Assembly (NCBI GenBank): GCA_016783225.1
Contig: JADHWZ010000097.1
Coordinates: 1-8,365 of the forward strand
Length of the DNA stretch: 8,365 nt
Direction: 5' to 3'
Source of the DNA: Dehalococcoidia bacterium
GTDB taxonomy: Bacteria > Chloroflexota > Dehalococcoidia > GIF9 > UBA5620
Part shown: positions 1 through 5,735 of the stretch, piece after piece
How positions within the stretch are numbered: position 1 is the stretch's first letter
How the letters are laid out: each line of letters begins with the position of its first letter
Made by a program: the position numbers and the translations under genes
The notes under the pieces: model-generated
The model's database searches: none
Seen by the model: the letters and a program-made list of their open reading frames with translations, nothing else
What the model was told of the DNA's origin: nothing

Positions 1-190
1 GGACGTCAAATCCCTCCATATCGGGCAGGTTAATGTCCAGGATGATGATATCAGGGGACTCGCTCTCTGCCATTTGTATGCCTTTCGCCCCCTCAGGAGT
101 GGAGAGAACGGTAGCTTCAGGCCAGCGCAGCTTGAAGGTAAGCGAAAGGGTATCTATTATCTCCTGCCTATCTTCAATCAATAGAACCTT
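1..190 (-). repeat. Duplicated receiver segment (copy at left edge)
   Basis: Partner of 1339-1528. Upstream of position 190 the two sequences are unrelated: the intact copy is preceded by the kinase gene, this one by the prepilin-like peptide. The duplication therefore joined the receiver to a new N-terminal context. Confidence 0.9.
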
Positions 191-235
191 AGGGCTAACA
201 CTTTTCATTGTTCGTTCCGCCAACTTTTTGGCCAT
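1..235 (-). CDS. Response regulator receiver domain, second copy, cut by the left window edge
   Basis: This is the N-terminal part of a response regulator, which takes a phosphoryl group from a histidine kinase. From ATG 235 the visible 78 residues hold the acidic pair E21-D22, the phospho-acceptor D67 in LDINLPD, and then run off the edge. From residue 16 on it is almost identical to the receiver of the regulator at 842-1531 (10 mismatches in 190 bp), so an OmpR/PhoB-type output domain is expected outside the window. An in-frame ATG at 208 is an alternative start; neither start has a good Shine-Dalgarno sequence. The frame stays open upstream to a TGA at 349-347, without another start codon, and reads as a hydrophilic, protein-like segment (ELANESLESR...). 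This suggests that the native N-terminus may be fused to the prepilin helix at 426-289. Receiver identity is certain; the start is not. Confidence 0.85.
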   Translation of the reverse strand, partial: MAKKLAERTMKSVSPKVLLIEDRQEIIDTLSLTFKLRWPEATVLSTPEGAKGIQMAESESPDIIILDINLPDMEGFDV

Positions 236-288
236 GTTCTCTGCTATATGTCTTGGCTTAGTGACACGACTTTCTAGAGATTCGTTCG

Positions 289-426
289 CTAATTCATAAG
301 AGCTGCGGTGCTCAAGGCAGTGAGTATAGCTACTACGACAATAAATTCAACCAGAGTAAAACCCTTGTCACCGGGATGAAAGACGTTAACGCACTCTGGG
401 AGTCTGACTTCTGCTTTCATTCTCAT
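289..426 (-). CDS. Prepilin-like peptide with class III signal, stops right after the hydrophobic helix
   Basis: The 45-residue product has a leader ending in ...HPGDKG, followed by FTLVE and a stretch of about 18 hydrophobic residues (FIVVVAILTALSTAAL). This matches the type IV pilin/type II secretion pseudopilin motif, which a prepilin peptidase cuts after Gly, with Glu at mature position +5. The peptide then ends at TAG. Normal pilins and pseudopilins continue for 80 or more residues as a globular domain, so this is a truncated gene, a helix-only peptide, or the front part of a split fusion with the regulator at 235. ATG 426 was chosen (ATG 420 also fits); both lack a strong ribosome binding site, and the start lies 41 nt inside the upstream small gene, so translational coupling is likely. 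The motif is clear; the boundaries and intactness are not. Confidence 0.6.
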   Translation of the reverse strand: MRMKAEVRLPECVNVFHPGDKGFTLVEFIVVVAILTALSTAALMN

Positions 427-604
427 CACGTTTCTTACCCAAGTAATTGTTGGCCGCTTTCGTAATCTCCGCTGCGTTTGCGCCAGTGGCTGAGAAACGG
501 GCGACAACATAGTCGCCGTCCCTCAATTCCAGTAAGTGGTCGTCCAATTCATGCAAACTCAACCCCGCCGCCTCTGGACATCCATCTTTCACTTCGGCTT
601 CCAT
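386..604 (-). CDS. Small acidic protein of unknown function (72 aa)
   Basis: I do not recognise this protein. The start ATG 604 follows a strong G-rich ribosome binding site (GAGGGGGG, 6 nt spacing), which argues that it is translated. An upstream in-frame start at 628 lies before that site and is less likely. The product is soluble, with no membrane segment. It has an acidic centre (HELDDHLLELRDGD), then VVARFSATGANAAEITKAANNYLG, and a charged, probably disordered tail (KKRDENESRSQTPRVR). It is the first gene of a short unit with the prepilin-like peptide (overlap 41 nt) and the second response regulator. A candidate promoter lies at 665-693. A role as a regulator or partner of that unit is inference only. 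Confidence 0.55.
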   Translation of the reverse strand: MEAEVKDGCPEAAGLSLHELDDHLLELRDGDYVVARFSATGANAAEITKAANNYLGKKRDENESRSQTPRVR

Positions 605-664
605 GGTGCACCCCCCTCGAGTGACCAAACGGGAACCTCACCTGTCTGGAGCACTCTGCACGTC

Positions 665-693
665 ATTGTAGAGGAGGAAGGTAACGATTTCAG
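665..693 (-). promoter_or_regulatory. Candidate sigma-70 promoter for the small-protein/prepilin/regulator unit
   Basis: Read on the minus strand, CTGAAA (693-688; 4 of 6 to TTGACA) and TACAAT (670-665; 5 of 6 to TATAAT) are separated by exactly 17 nt. The predicted start site is near 658, giving a leader of about 54 nt before ATG 604. The alternating half-sites at 747-774 lie about 54 bp upstream of the -35, a usual position for an activator. This is a prediction from spacing and consensus only. Confidence 0.35.
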
Positions 694-746
694 TAACCAA
701 AAGGTGACCAAAGGTGGGAATTTGGTGCGGATTGGGTAACAGAATC

Positions 747-774
747 ACTGGCAATCAGCCAGTTGTAGACTGGC
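747..774. promoter_or_regulatory. Three alternating half-sites ACTGGC / GCCAGT / ACTGGC at 11-bp spacing
   Basis: ACTGGC (747-752), its exact reverse complement GCCAGT (758-763) and ACTGGC again (769-774) are separated by two 5-nt spacers. In DNA the half-sites repeat every 11 bp, about one helical turn, as expected for an operator bound by a multimeric regulator. In RNA the middle arm can pair with either neighbour, giving two mutually exclusive 6-bp hairpins. No U-run follows on either strand, so it is not a simple intrinsic terminator. It lies 68 nt beyond the stop of the first response regulator and upstream of the small-gene unit. Confidence 0.5.
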
Positions 775-841
775 TCTAAGGGGCTTTCGCGTCGGTGAAG
801 CCGGGCTGTTGGATGCGACCTTCCAAGGAGAGTCGAAGGGA

Positions 842-1531
842 CTACCGCGGTTTAGCGAATTTGTACCCTACGCCGCGCTCGCTAATAATCATCTGCGCCA
901 CAGCATCGCCAAGCTTGCTGCGAAGCTGGTGAATGTTCTTCTTCACCGTGCTGGGGTCGACATACTCGGCACTGCCCCATACATGTTGCCGCAGCGCCTC
1001 GTGCGTAGCCACTCTCCCTTGATTCCGCACCAAGTAGTGGAGCAGCTTGTACTCAGTGGGGGTGAGATGCACCGGCTCGCCACGAAGCAGAACCTCCCTG
1101 GTGAGGAAGTTGATCGTTAGATCTCCAGCGGTGAAGGGAGGTAGCTCTTCGTCCTCAGGGTGACGTACACCGACGCGGCGTAAGACGGCTCTGACCCTAG
1201 CCAGGAGGTCAATGGCACTGAAAGGTTTGACGACATAATCATCAGCCCCCATTTCCAGGCCTCTTACTTTGTCTAGCTCAGCCTCTCTTACCGTCAGGAT
1301 GATGATTGGCACGTCAGAGAAAAGGCGGATTTGCTCCAGGACCTCAAATCCCTCCATATCGGGCAGGTTAATGTCCAGGATGATGATATCAGGGGACTCG
1401 CTCTCTGCCATTTCTATGCCTTTCGCCCCCTCAGGAGTGGAGAGAAGGGTAGCTTCAGGCCAGCGCAGCTTGAAGGTCAGGGAAAGGGTGTTTATTATCT
1501 CCTGCCTGTCTTCAATCAATAAGACCTTCAC
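842..1531 (-). CDS. OmpR/PhoB-family response regulator (receiver + winged helix)
   Basis: DNA-binding output half of the two-component system, partner of the kinase encoded directly upstream. Counting from GTG 1531 (229 aa, a typical PhoB-family length), the receiver spans about 1-118 with acidic pair E7-D8, phospho-acceptor D53 (LDINLPD), T80 and K102 (VVKPFS). The trans_reg_C winged helix spans about 133-227 (LTPTEYKLLHYLV, recognition region STVKKNIHQLRSKL, wing ERGVGYKF). GTG 1531 was chosen because GGAGG lies 5 nt before it, the product then begins MKVLLIED as usual for the family, and the similarity with the second copy starts exactly at its codon 2. ATG 1543 and TTG 1546 are in frame but have no ribosome site. 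The gene starts 15 nt after the kinase stop, so the two are co-transcribed. All key residues are present; it appears functional. Confidence 0.95.
   Translation of the reverse strand: MKVLLIEDRQEIINTLSLTFKLRWPEATLLSTPEGAKGIEMAESESPDIIILDINLPDMEGFEVLEQIRLFSDVPIIILTVREAELDKVRGLEMGADDYVVKPFSAIDLLARVRAVLRRVGVRHPEDEELPPFTAGDLTINFLTREVLLRGEPVHLTPTEYKLLHYLVRNQGRVATHEALRQHVWGSAEYVDPSTVKKNIHQLRSKLGDAVAQMIISERGVGYKFAKPR
1339..1528 (-). repeat. Duplicated receiver segment (copy in the intact regulator)
   Basis: This segment aligns without gaps to 1-190 with 10 mismatches (about 95% identity). The match starts abruptly at codon 2 of the regulator and probably continues past the left edge. Five of the mismatches are synonymous and the rest change four residues (N/D, L/V, E/Q, E/D). 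This indicates a recent duplication or gene conversion. Confidence 0.9.
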
Positions 1532-1536
1532 TCCGA

Positions 1537-1541
1537 CCTCC
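1537..1541 (-). promoter_or_regulatory. Ribosome binding site that decides the regulator start
   Basis: GGAGG on the minus strand lies 5 nt before GTG 1531. It overlaps the alternative ATG at 1543-1541, which would put the Shine-Dalgarno sequence inside the coding region. This favours the GTG start. Confidence 0.6.
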
Positions 1542-1546
1542 ATCAA

Positions 1547-3589
1547 TTAAGCTCGAGACTTGGGGTTCTCCCCACGATGAGCTTGCCTGCCTTTCAAAGG
1601 CAAAGTAAAACTGAAAATATTCCCCTTATCCCCAGTCTGAACCCAGATACTCCCGCCCTGAAGATCCACTAGGCGTCTACAGATGGAAAGTCCCAACCCC
1701 AACCCAGGGATGTTCTTCGTTCGATCGTCGCGGTAGTACGGTCTGAAGATGAGTTCCATTCTTGATGCCTCAATAGGCTTGGCCGCATCTTCGACATCTA
1801 TTTGAATGTGGTCACCTGTCTTCTTGGCTCGCACAAGTATATCAGCTTCCCTAGGGCTGAATTTTGAGGCGTTTGTGAGGAGGTTAAAGAGCACCTGCTC
1901 TATCCTAGCTGGGTCTGTTTCCACTTTGGGCAATGAGTTCACAAAATCAAGCGCTAGGTTCTGCCGTTTTTCCTCCAGCAGGGGAGACATCTGAGCCGCA
2001 ACTCTTCTGACCAGGGACTGCACATCTACAAACTGCGGACTGAGAGAGAAACTGGGGCTTTGCATGCTTACGAAATCCAGGAGTTCGGAAACCCTCTGGT
2101 TCAGATTACTGGCGTTGGAATAGAGATTCTGGGCCAGGGGGTAAAGCGGGGACGACTCGTTTAGTTCATCCAGCATCAGCTCCGCGGAAGGAAGGACGGC
2201 AGTGAGAGGGCTCTTGAGCTCATGGGCTAGTAAGCTGACAAACTGGTTCCTAGCCTCGTCTTGCTCTTCTAATTCCCGCCGCAGCTGTCGTTCCTTCCGT
2301 AGGTGCATCCGCAGCTGGGCTTGTGTCTTTTCCTTTTCCTTCTCTGCGCGCTTGCGCTCGGTGATGTCAACAAATGAAGCCATCATAGAGATAGGTTCGC
2401 CAGTTTCACCTACAATCATGCTCGCCGATAGGTAGATATCAAACGTTGAGCCATCTTTCCTCTTAGCCGTCAATTCACCTGCCCATGACCCTTTCCCCTC
2501 CAATGTCTTGAATATCTCCCTTACGCTCTCTGGTGACAGCCAAAATCCCACAGCAGACTTGCCCAAAACCTCATCATCGCTATCATATCCCCACAGCTCA
2601 AGAAAGGAGCGGTTTACGTAGGTCAGATTACCTTCAAGATCACTGATGGCAATGGCGTTAATGGATGATGATATTGCACTGTCCTTGATTCTCAACTCGG
2701 TTTCTGCCTTCCTTCGCTGGGCCAGTTTTCCCAGCCGCTCTGCAACAGCGTCAATTAGCGCCCTCTCCTCCTTTAAGAACGGGCCTTCATCAGCCACTGG
2801 TCTCTCCTCTAAGTAACGAACCTCTACGATACCTATGGTCTTGCCAGGTACCTTGATATCCGAAGATTGCTTCCATTCAGTCTCCCTATAGTTCTTTGTC
2901 CTGCATTCTTCGCCATCATGGGTGACTCTGGCACAGGCAATCGCGGGGTACTGCCAGCTCATAACAAGCAGATGTGCCACTTCTTGGCATATTTCATCCG
3001 AGGTGATCCCTGGCCTTGCAGCAGTCTCAGCAATACCATACAGACACCGCAACTCTTTCACACACTCATTCAGCGCATGCTCCACCTTCTTGGGCTCGGT
3101 GATGTCGCGTACCACTCCCAGAATCGCAACAGCTCGGTCATCCTGGTCGCGCAGGAAAGTCATTTTCGCCTCGGCCCAAATAGTGGAACCATCCTTGTGG
3201 ATTGTTTCCACTTCCACTGTCCTCGACCTAGAAAGGTCACGCTCATTCATCTCTTCCACAGCCAGTTCTTCGGCAAGAGCCTTCGTGGCAACCTCGAGCG
3301 AGGGTGGAGTCAACATTCCTCCTATGCCCTGGGCCTTTGCTTCCTCAACGCTGTAGCCTAGCGTACTCTCGACAGAAGGACTCACATGGGCGATATTCAG
3401 ATTCAAATCCAGCATCATGATGATATCTGTGACGTTCTCGGCAAGCAGGCGGTAGCGTCTCTCACTCTCCCGCGTCTGCTCCTCTGCCTTGTTGCGCTCG
3501 GTGTCCGCCGCTTCCAATTCAGTGACCCGTTGGCGTAATTCGGCCAATTCACCTGTAAGTTGCTGTTTTGTCTTATCTTCATCTCTCAT
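1547..3589 (-). CDS. Cytoplasmic PAS-GAF-PAS hybrid-sensor histidine kinase
   Basis: Sensor kinase that autophosphorylates on His and passes the phosphate to the regulator downstream. The 680-residue product starts at ATG 3589, preceded by GGGAGG at 8 nt; a longer in-frame start at 3670 lacks a ribosome site. Order: coiled coil (about 5-45), PAS 1 (about 42-167, ending VVRDITEPK), GAF-like domain (about 170-292), PAS 2 (about 297-414, ending FVDITERK), coiled coil (about 412-446), HisKA with H456 in SLLAHELKSPL, and HATPase_c with N-box N573 (NLLTNASKFSP) and G2 box GLGLGL (629-634). There is no membrane segment, so the signal is sensed in the cytoplasm, perhaps by PAS- or GAF-bound ligand. 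Oddity: the G1 box is D601-A-A-K-P-I instead of DxGxGI, so both glycines are lost and ATP binding may be altered. There is no receiver domain of its own. Confidence 0.93.
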   Translation of the reverse strand: MRDEDKTKQQLTGELAELRQRVTELEAADTERNKAEEQTRESERRYRLLAENVTDIIMMLDLNLNIAHVSPSVESTLGYSVEEAKAQGIGGMLTPPSLEVATKALAEELAVEEMNERDLSRSRTVEVETIHKDGSTIWAEAKMTFLRDQDDRAVAILGVVRDITEPKKVEHALNECVKELRCLYGIAETAARPGITSDEICQEVAHLLVMSWQYPAIACARVTHDGEECRTKNYRETEWKQSSDIKVPGKTIGIVEVRYLEERPVADEGPFLKEERALIDAVAERLGKLAQRRKAETELRIKDSAISSSINAIAISDLEGNLTYVNRSFLELWGYDSDDEVLGKSAVGFWLSPESVREIFKTLEGKGSWAGELTAKRKDGSTFDIYLSASMIVGETGEPISMMASFVDITERKRAEKEKEKTQAQLRMHLRKERQLRRELEEQDEARNQFVSLLAHELKSPLTAVLPSAELMLDELNESSPLYPLAQNLYSNASNLNQRVSELLDFVSMQSPSFSLSPQFVDVQSLVRRVAAQMSPLLEEKRQNLALDFVNSLPKVETDPARIEQVLFNLLTNASKFSPREADILVRAKKTGDHIQIDVEDAAKPIEASRMELIFRPYYRDDRTKNIPGLGLGLSICRRLVDLQGGSIWVQTGDKGNIFSFTLPLKGRQAHRGENPKSRA

Positions 3590-3676
3590 CCTGTGCACCT
3601 CCCAAGACTCAGGTTGTACTCTCCTTTTTCTACAAGGTCTCTCCCGCGTAAGAGCCTTGATTGCTGGCAATTCTAT

Positions 3677-3685
3677 TCTATACCA
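3677..3685 (-). promoter_or_regulatory. Candidate extended -10 for the kinase operon
   Basis: On the minus strand TGGTATAGA resembles an extended -10 (TGnTATAAT), about 88 nt before the kinase ATG and set in an AT-rich stretch. No convincing -35 hexamer is found at 16-18 nt, so this is tentative. Confidence 0.25.
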
Positions 3686-3997
3686 TTATCAATTTTTTCG
3701 ATACTTTACTCTTCTATGTATCAAGAACCTGTCGCATCAGTAGCTCCAGCCGCCAAGAGCAGGTAGTCTCATCCTTATACCTCGCCCGCTTTCAGAGTCA
3801 ATGCCAGGCGAGGACGATGTATAGGGTCTATCTCCAGCCTTCAGCGAAGAGCTGGTCCGCTTTGTCTCGAACCGCTGCAGCTTTTCAACTGCGTACTTCG
3901 TGTGATATAGCACGGCTCTCGGCGTTTCGGTCGACGGCTCATATTCTCCTCTGCTTTGTGTTTCAAGTTTCATGTGATTTGGTGCGCTGCCTAATTG

Positions 3998-4043
3998 ATG
4001 ACCATTGGAGTCTCTCTTTGGGGTCAATGGTCATAGGACCATT
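3998..4043. repeat. Nested inverted repeats with a shared middle arm
   Basis: ATGACCATTG (3998-4007) is the exact reverse complement of CAATGGTCAT (4025-4034), a 10-bp stem with a 17-nt loop. Bases 4026-4032 (AATGGTC) can instead pair with GACCATT (4037-4043), a 7-bp stem with a 4-nt loop. A further CCAATGG at 4062-4068 repeats the theme. The two folds exclude each other. The region lies just upstream of the candidate promoter, so an operator array is as likely as an RNA switch. Confidence 0.5.
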
Positions 4044-4072
4044 TGGCTATGCGTGGCATTACCAATGGGCTA

Positions 4073-4101
4073 TTTACTACGGCTATGAGATGCGTTATAC
4101 T
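4073..4101 (+). promoter_or_regulatory. Candidate sigma-70 promoter for the hydrolase gene
   Basis: TTTACT (4073-4078; 4 of 6 to TTGACA) and TATACT (4096-4101; 5 of 6 to TATAAT) are separated by 17 nt. The predicted start near 4108 leaves a leader of about 220-230 nt before the hydrolase start. Consensus-based prediction only. Confidence 0.35.
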
Positions 4102-4325
4102 GAAGCTGGGCGGCTTCTGGCATTGGTTGAGCTTCCTTTGCCCGGCTTAGGCACTATTTGATATGCGCTCTCTACGTGCCCGCAGTCTCCCCGGTTCACC
4201 TACGTTTCTTGACAAGAATGCGGTTCTAGTCGGCAGGAACATCAAGTTGTGATTTGTTTGGGAGGCCTTGGACCTGCGATGTGACTTGGCTGTCAGTCAA
4301 TGTGTCTGAACTGGATGCAGAGTAG

Positions 4326-5735
4326 ATGAAGAGGTCGGCAATGAGAATAGTCAGGGCAGTAATAGCGGTAATAATAGCGCAGGTTCTTCTTTGGCAAGGA
4401 CTAGGCCAGGTTTTGCCAACAATTGGCCGTGAAGCTCCAGTGCATGCTGCTGGAACATCCTTCGACCAACCAGTGACCGAGCCGAGCTCTTTAGAGGATA
4501 GGGAAGCAGCGGTAAACCAATCCGGTGGCCCTGTAAACACAGTGGCGACTCAAGAAACCACACACCAAGTGAGGCTGTATGGATATGTTAGGGATATAAA
4601 CGGAGTGCCTCTTGCAGGTGGCTACGTCGATATCTCTGATGAAAGGTATGCCACGCTCAACAACGGCTACACAGACGAGGGTGGTTATTATGAACTAGTT
4701 GTGCCGCAGCACGAGTCCTATCACATTTGGGTTGGAGTCAACAGCGAGACAGATAAATATATGTTTGGCTACATACCTCAAAGCAAGGAGGTGGCTTCCG
4801 GGCAAGCTCTTGAAATAAGAACGGATTTCAATCTGCGACCTGGAGGGAACATCATCATCCATGGCTACGACGAACAGGGAAACCTGCTGCGAAATAGAGC
4901 TTTCAGAGAGGTGACAAGCTCGAAGGCATTTGCCACTGACCTCAACAACATACCGCAATACAGTTACTTTGGTGCTGTCCACGATGGTCGGTCCCGCTGG
5001 GACTGGAATTTGGCGATTCCCTCCTTCATTGTCTTGCCACAAATGACTTATGAAATCCACATCCAGTGGGAGGTACCCGAGTTTGGCAGGGTAATGCTAA
5101 CGGCTGATAATGAAGGCAGAGGCTACTCTGTAAGCAAGCGGGGAGACAAGTTAATCCTGAACTTAAACCATGAAATTGCCAAATCCAAGCTGGCCATGCT
5201 CAGGAAAGACGGCGACCCGGCGGTGGCTGAAGACATAGAAGTCAGCGCCGAACACCTTGAGGCAGCCGAGGGCTATCTCAGCCAAGACCCAGCGGACATG
5301 AGAAATGCCGTCAGGGAACTAAACCTGTCCCTGAAGCATTCACTATGGACTCTGGAGCGGCTACAGTTGGCCAGGGCAGAGGCAGACATTGGGAAATACC
5401 GCAAGGGGGACGTTCAAATAGAGGTAGTTGACGCCAGTGGCAAGGCGATCGGCAATTCTACGATTGATTTTGCCCAAACCAGTCATGATTTTCTCTTTGG
5501 TGCCAACCCAATGGGCAGGAATGGAAGTTATGATGCTGAAGTAGCTGGTCTCATGGAAGACGCCGGGGTGAACTATTCCTACATCACCGTCCGCCGGGGC
5601 TTAATTGAGCCGGAGCCCGGAATCTTCGACTGGGAAAACATAGATAGTTACCAGAAGATAGAAGAACTGTCAAAACATGGGTTCGAGTTAATGGGTGCTC
5701 TCAGCCTGTGGTTTTGCCCCAACAGTGACTTTTAG
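4326..5735 (+). CDS. Secreted GH10-like glycoside hydrolase, 5' part of a frameshifted gene
   Basis: N-terminal part of an exported polysaccharide-degrading enzyme. Counting from ATG 4326 (469 aa): basic N-region, hydrophobic core (about 8-22) and possible signal peptidase site after VHA (41); a carboxypeptidase-regulatory-like beta domain (about 82-150, RLYGYVRDINGVPLAGGYVDISD); a second beta-rich part (about 173-280); a helical segment (285-355); then the start of the catalytic barrel (IEVVDASGKAIGNS, HDFLFGANP, EPEPGIFDWENID). ATG 4341 is the better supported start, with AAGAGG 6 nt upstream. The frame ends at TAG 5733 in the middle of the barrel. The rest of the domain continues in the next frame from about 5716. 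If one T of the run 5712-5715 is removed, a single protein of about 756 residues results. Without the second half there are no catalytic residues, so this piece alone is inactive. Confidence 0.85.
   Translation: MKRSAMRIVRAVIAVIIAQVLLWQGLGQVLPTIGREAPVHAAGTSFDQPVTEPSSLEDREAAVNQSGGPVNTVATQETTHQVRLYGYVRDINGVPLAGGYVDISDERYATLNNGYTDEGGYYELVVPQHESYHIWVGVNSETDKYMFGYIPQSKEVASGQALEIRTDFNLRPGGNIIIHGYDEQGNLLRNRAFREVTSSKAFATDLNNIPQYSYFGAVHDGRSRWDWNLAIPSFIVLPQMTYEIHIQWEVPEFGRVMLTADNEGRGYSVSKRGDKLILNLNHEIAKSKLAMLRKDGDPAVAEDIEVSAEHLEAAEGYLSQDPADMRNAVRELNLSLKHSLWTLERLQLARAEADIGKYRKGDVQIEVVDASGKAIGNSTIDFAQTSHDFLFGANPMGRNGSYDAEVAGLMEDAGVNYSYITVRRGLIEPEPGIFDWENIDSYQKIEELSKHGFELMGALSLWFCPNSDF

Larger units (their letters stand above)
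3590..4325. other. Divergent intergenic region between kinase operon and hydrolase gene
   Basis: About 736 bp lie between the kinase start and the first start of the hydrolase. Open frames in it (for example a 166-residue plus frame from 3661 and a 96-residue minus frame from 4027) have no recognisable domains and no good ribosome sites, so I do not call them. The region holds the kinase ribosome site and a possible -10 on the left, a nested hairpin cluster at 3998-4043 and a candidate plus-strand promoter at 4073-4101. The size is generous for a simple divergent promoter, so an uncalled small RNA or leader is possible. Confidence 0.6.

Noticed and set aside
816..835. Imperfect palindrome CGAC...GTCG just downstream of the first regulator as a terminator
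   Set aside because: The stem is interrupted, leaves only two bases for a loop, and no U-run follows on the minus strand.
809..1120. Plus-strand open frames antisense to the response regulator and the kinase (also 1269-1550, 2867-3361)
   Set aside because: These are shadows of clearly coding minus-strand genes.
3661..4161. 166-codon open frame on the plus strand in the divergent spacer
   Set aside because: No domain, odd composition, no ribosome site, and it runs through the hairpin cluster and promoter-like sequences; the opposing 96-codon minus frame (4027-3737) is no better.
4209..4214. Perfect TTGACA as a -35 box before the hydrolase
   Set aside because: No acceptable -10 lies 15-19 nt downstream (GGCAGG is there), so it is not called as a promoter.
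5712..5735. Programmed ribosomal frameshift in the hydrolase
   Set aside because: No X-XXY-YYZ heptamer and no evident downstream stem or pseudoknot; a homopolymer indel explains it more simply.
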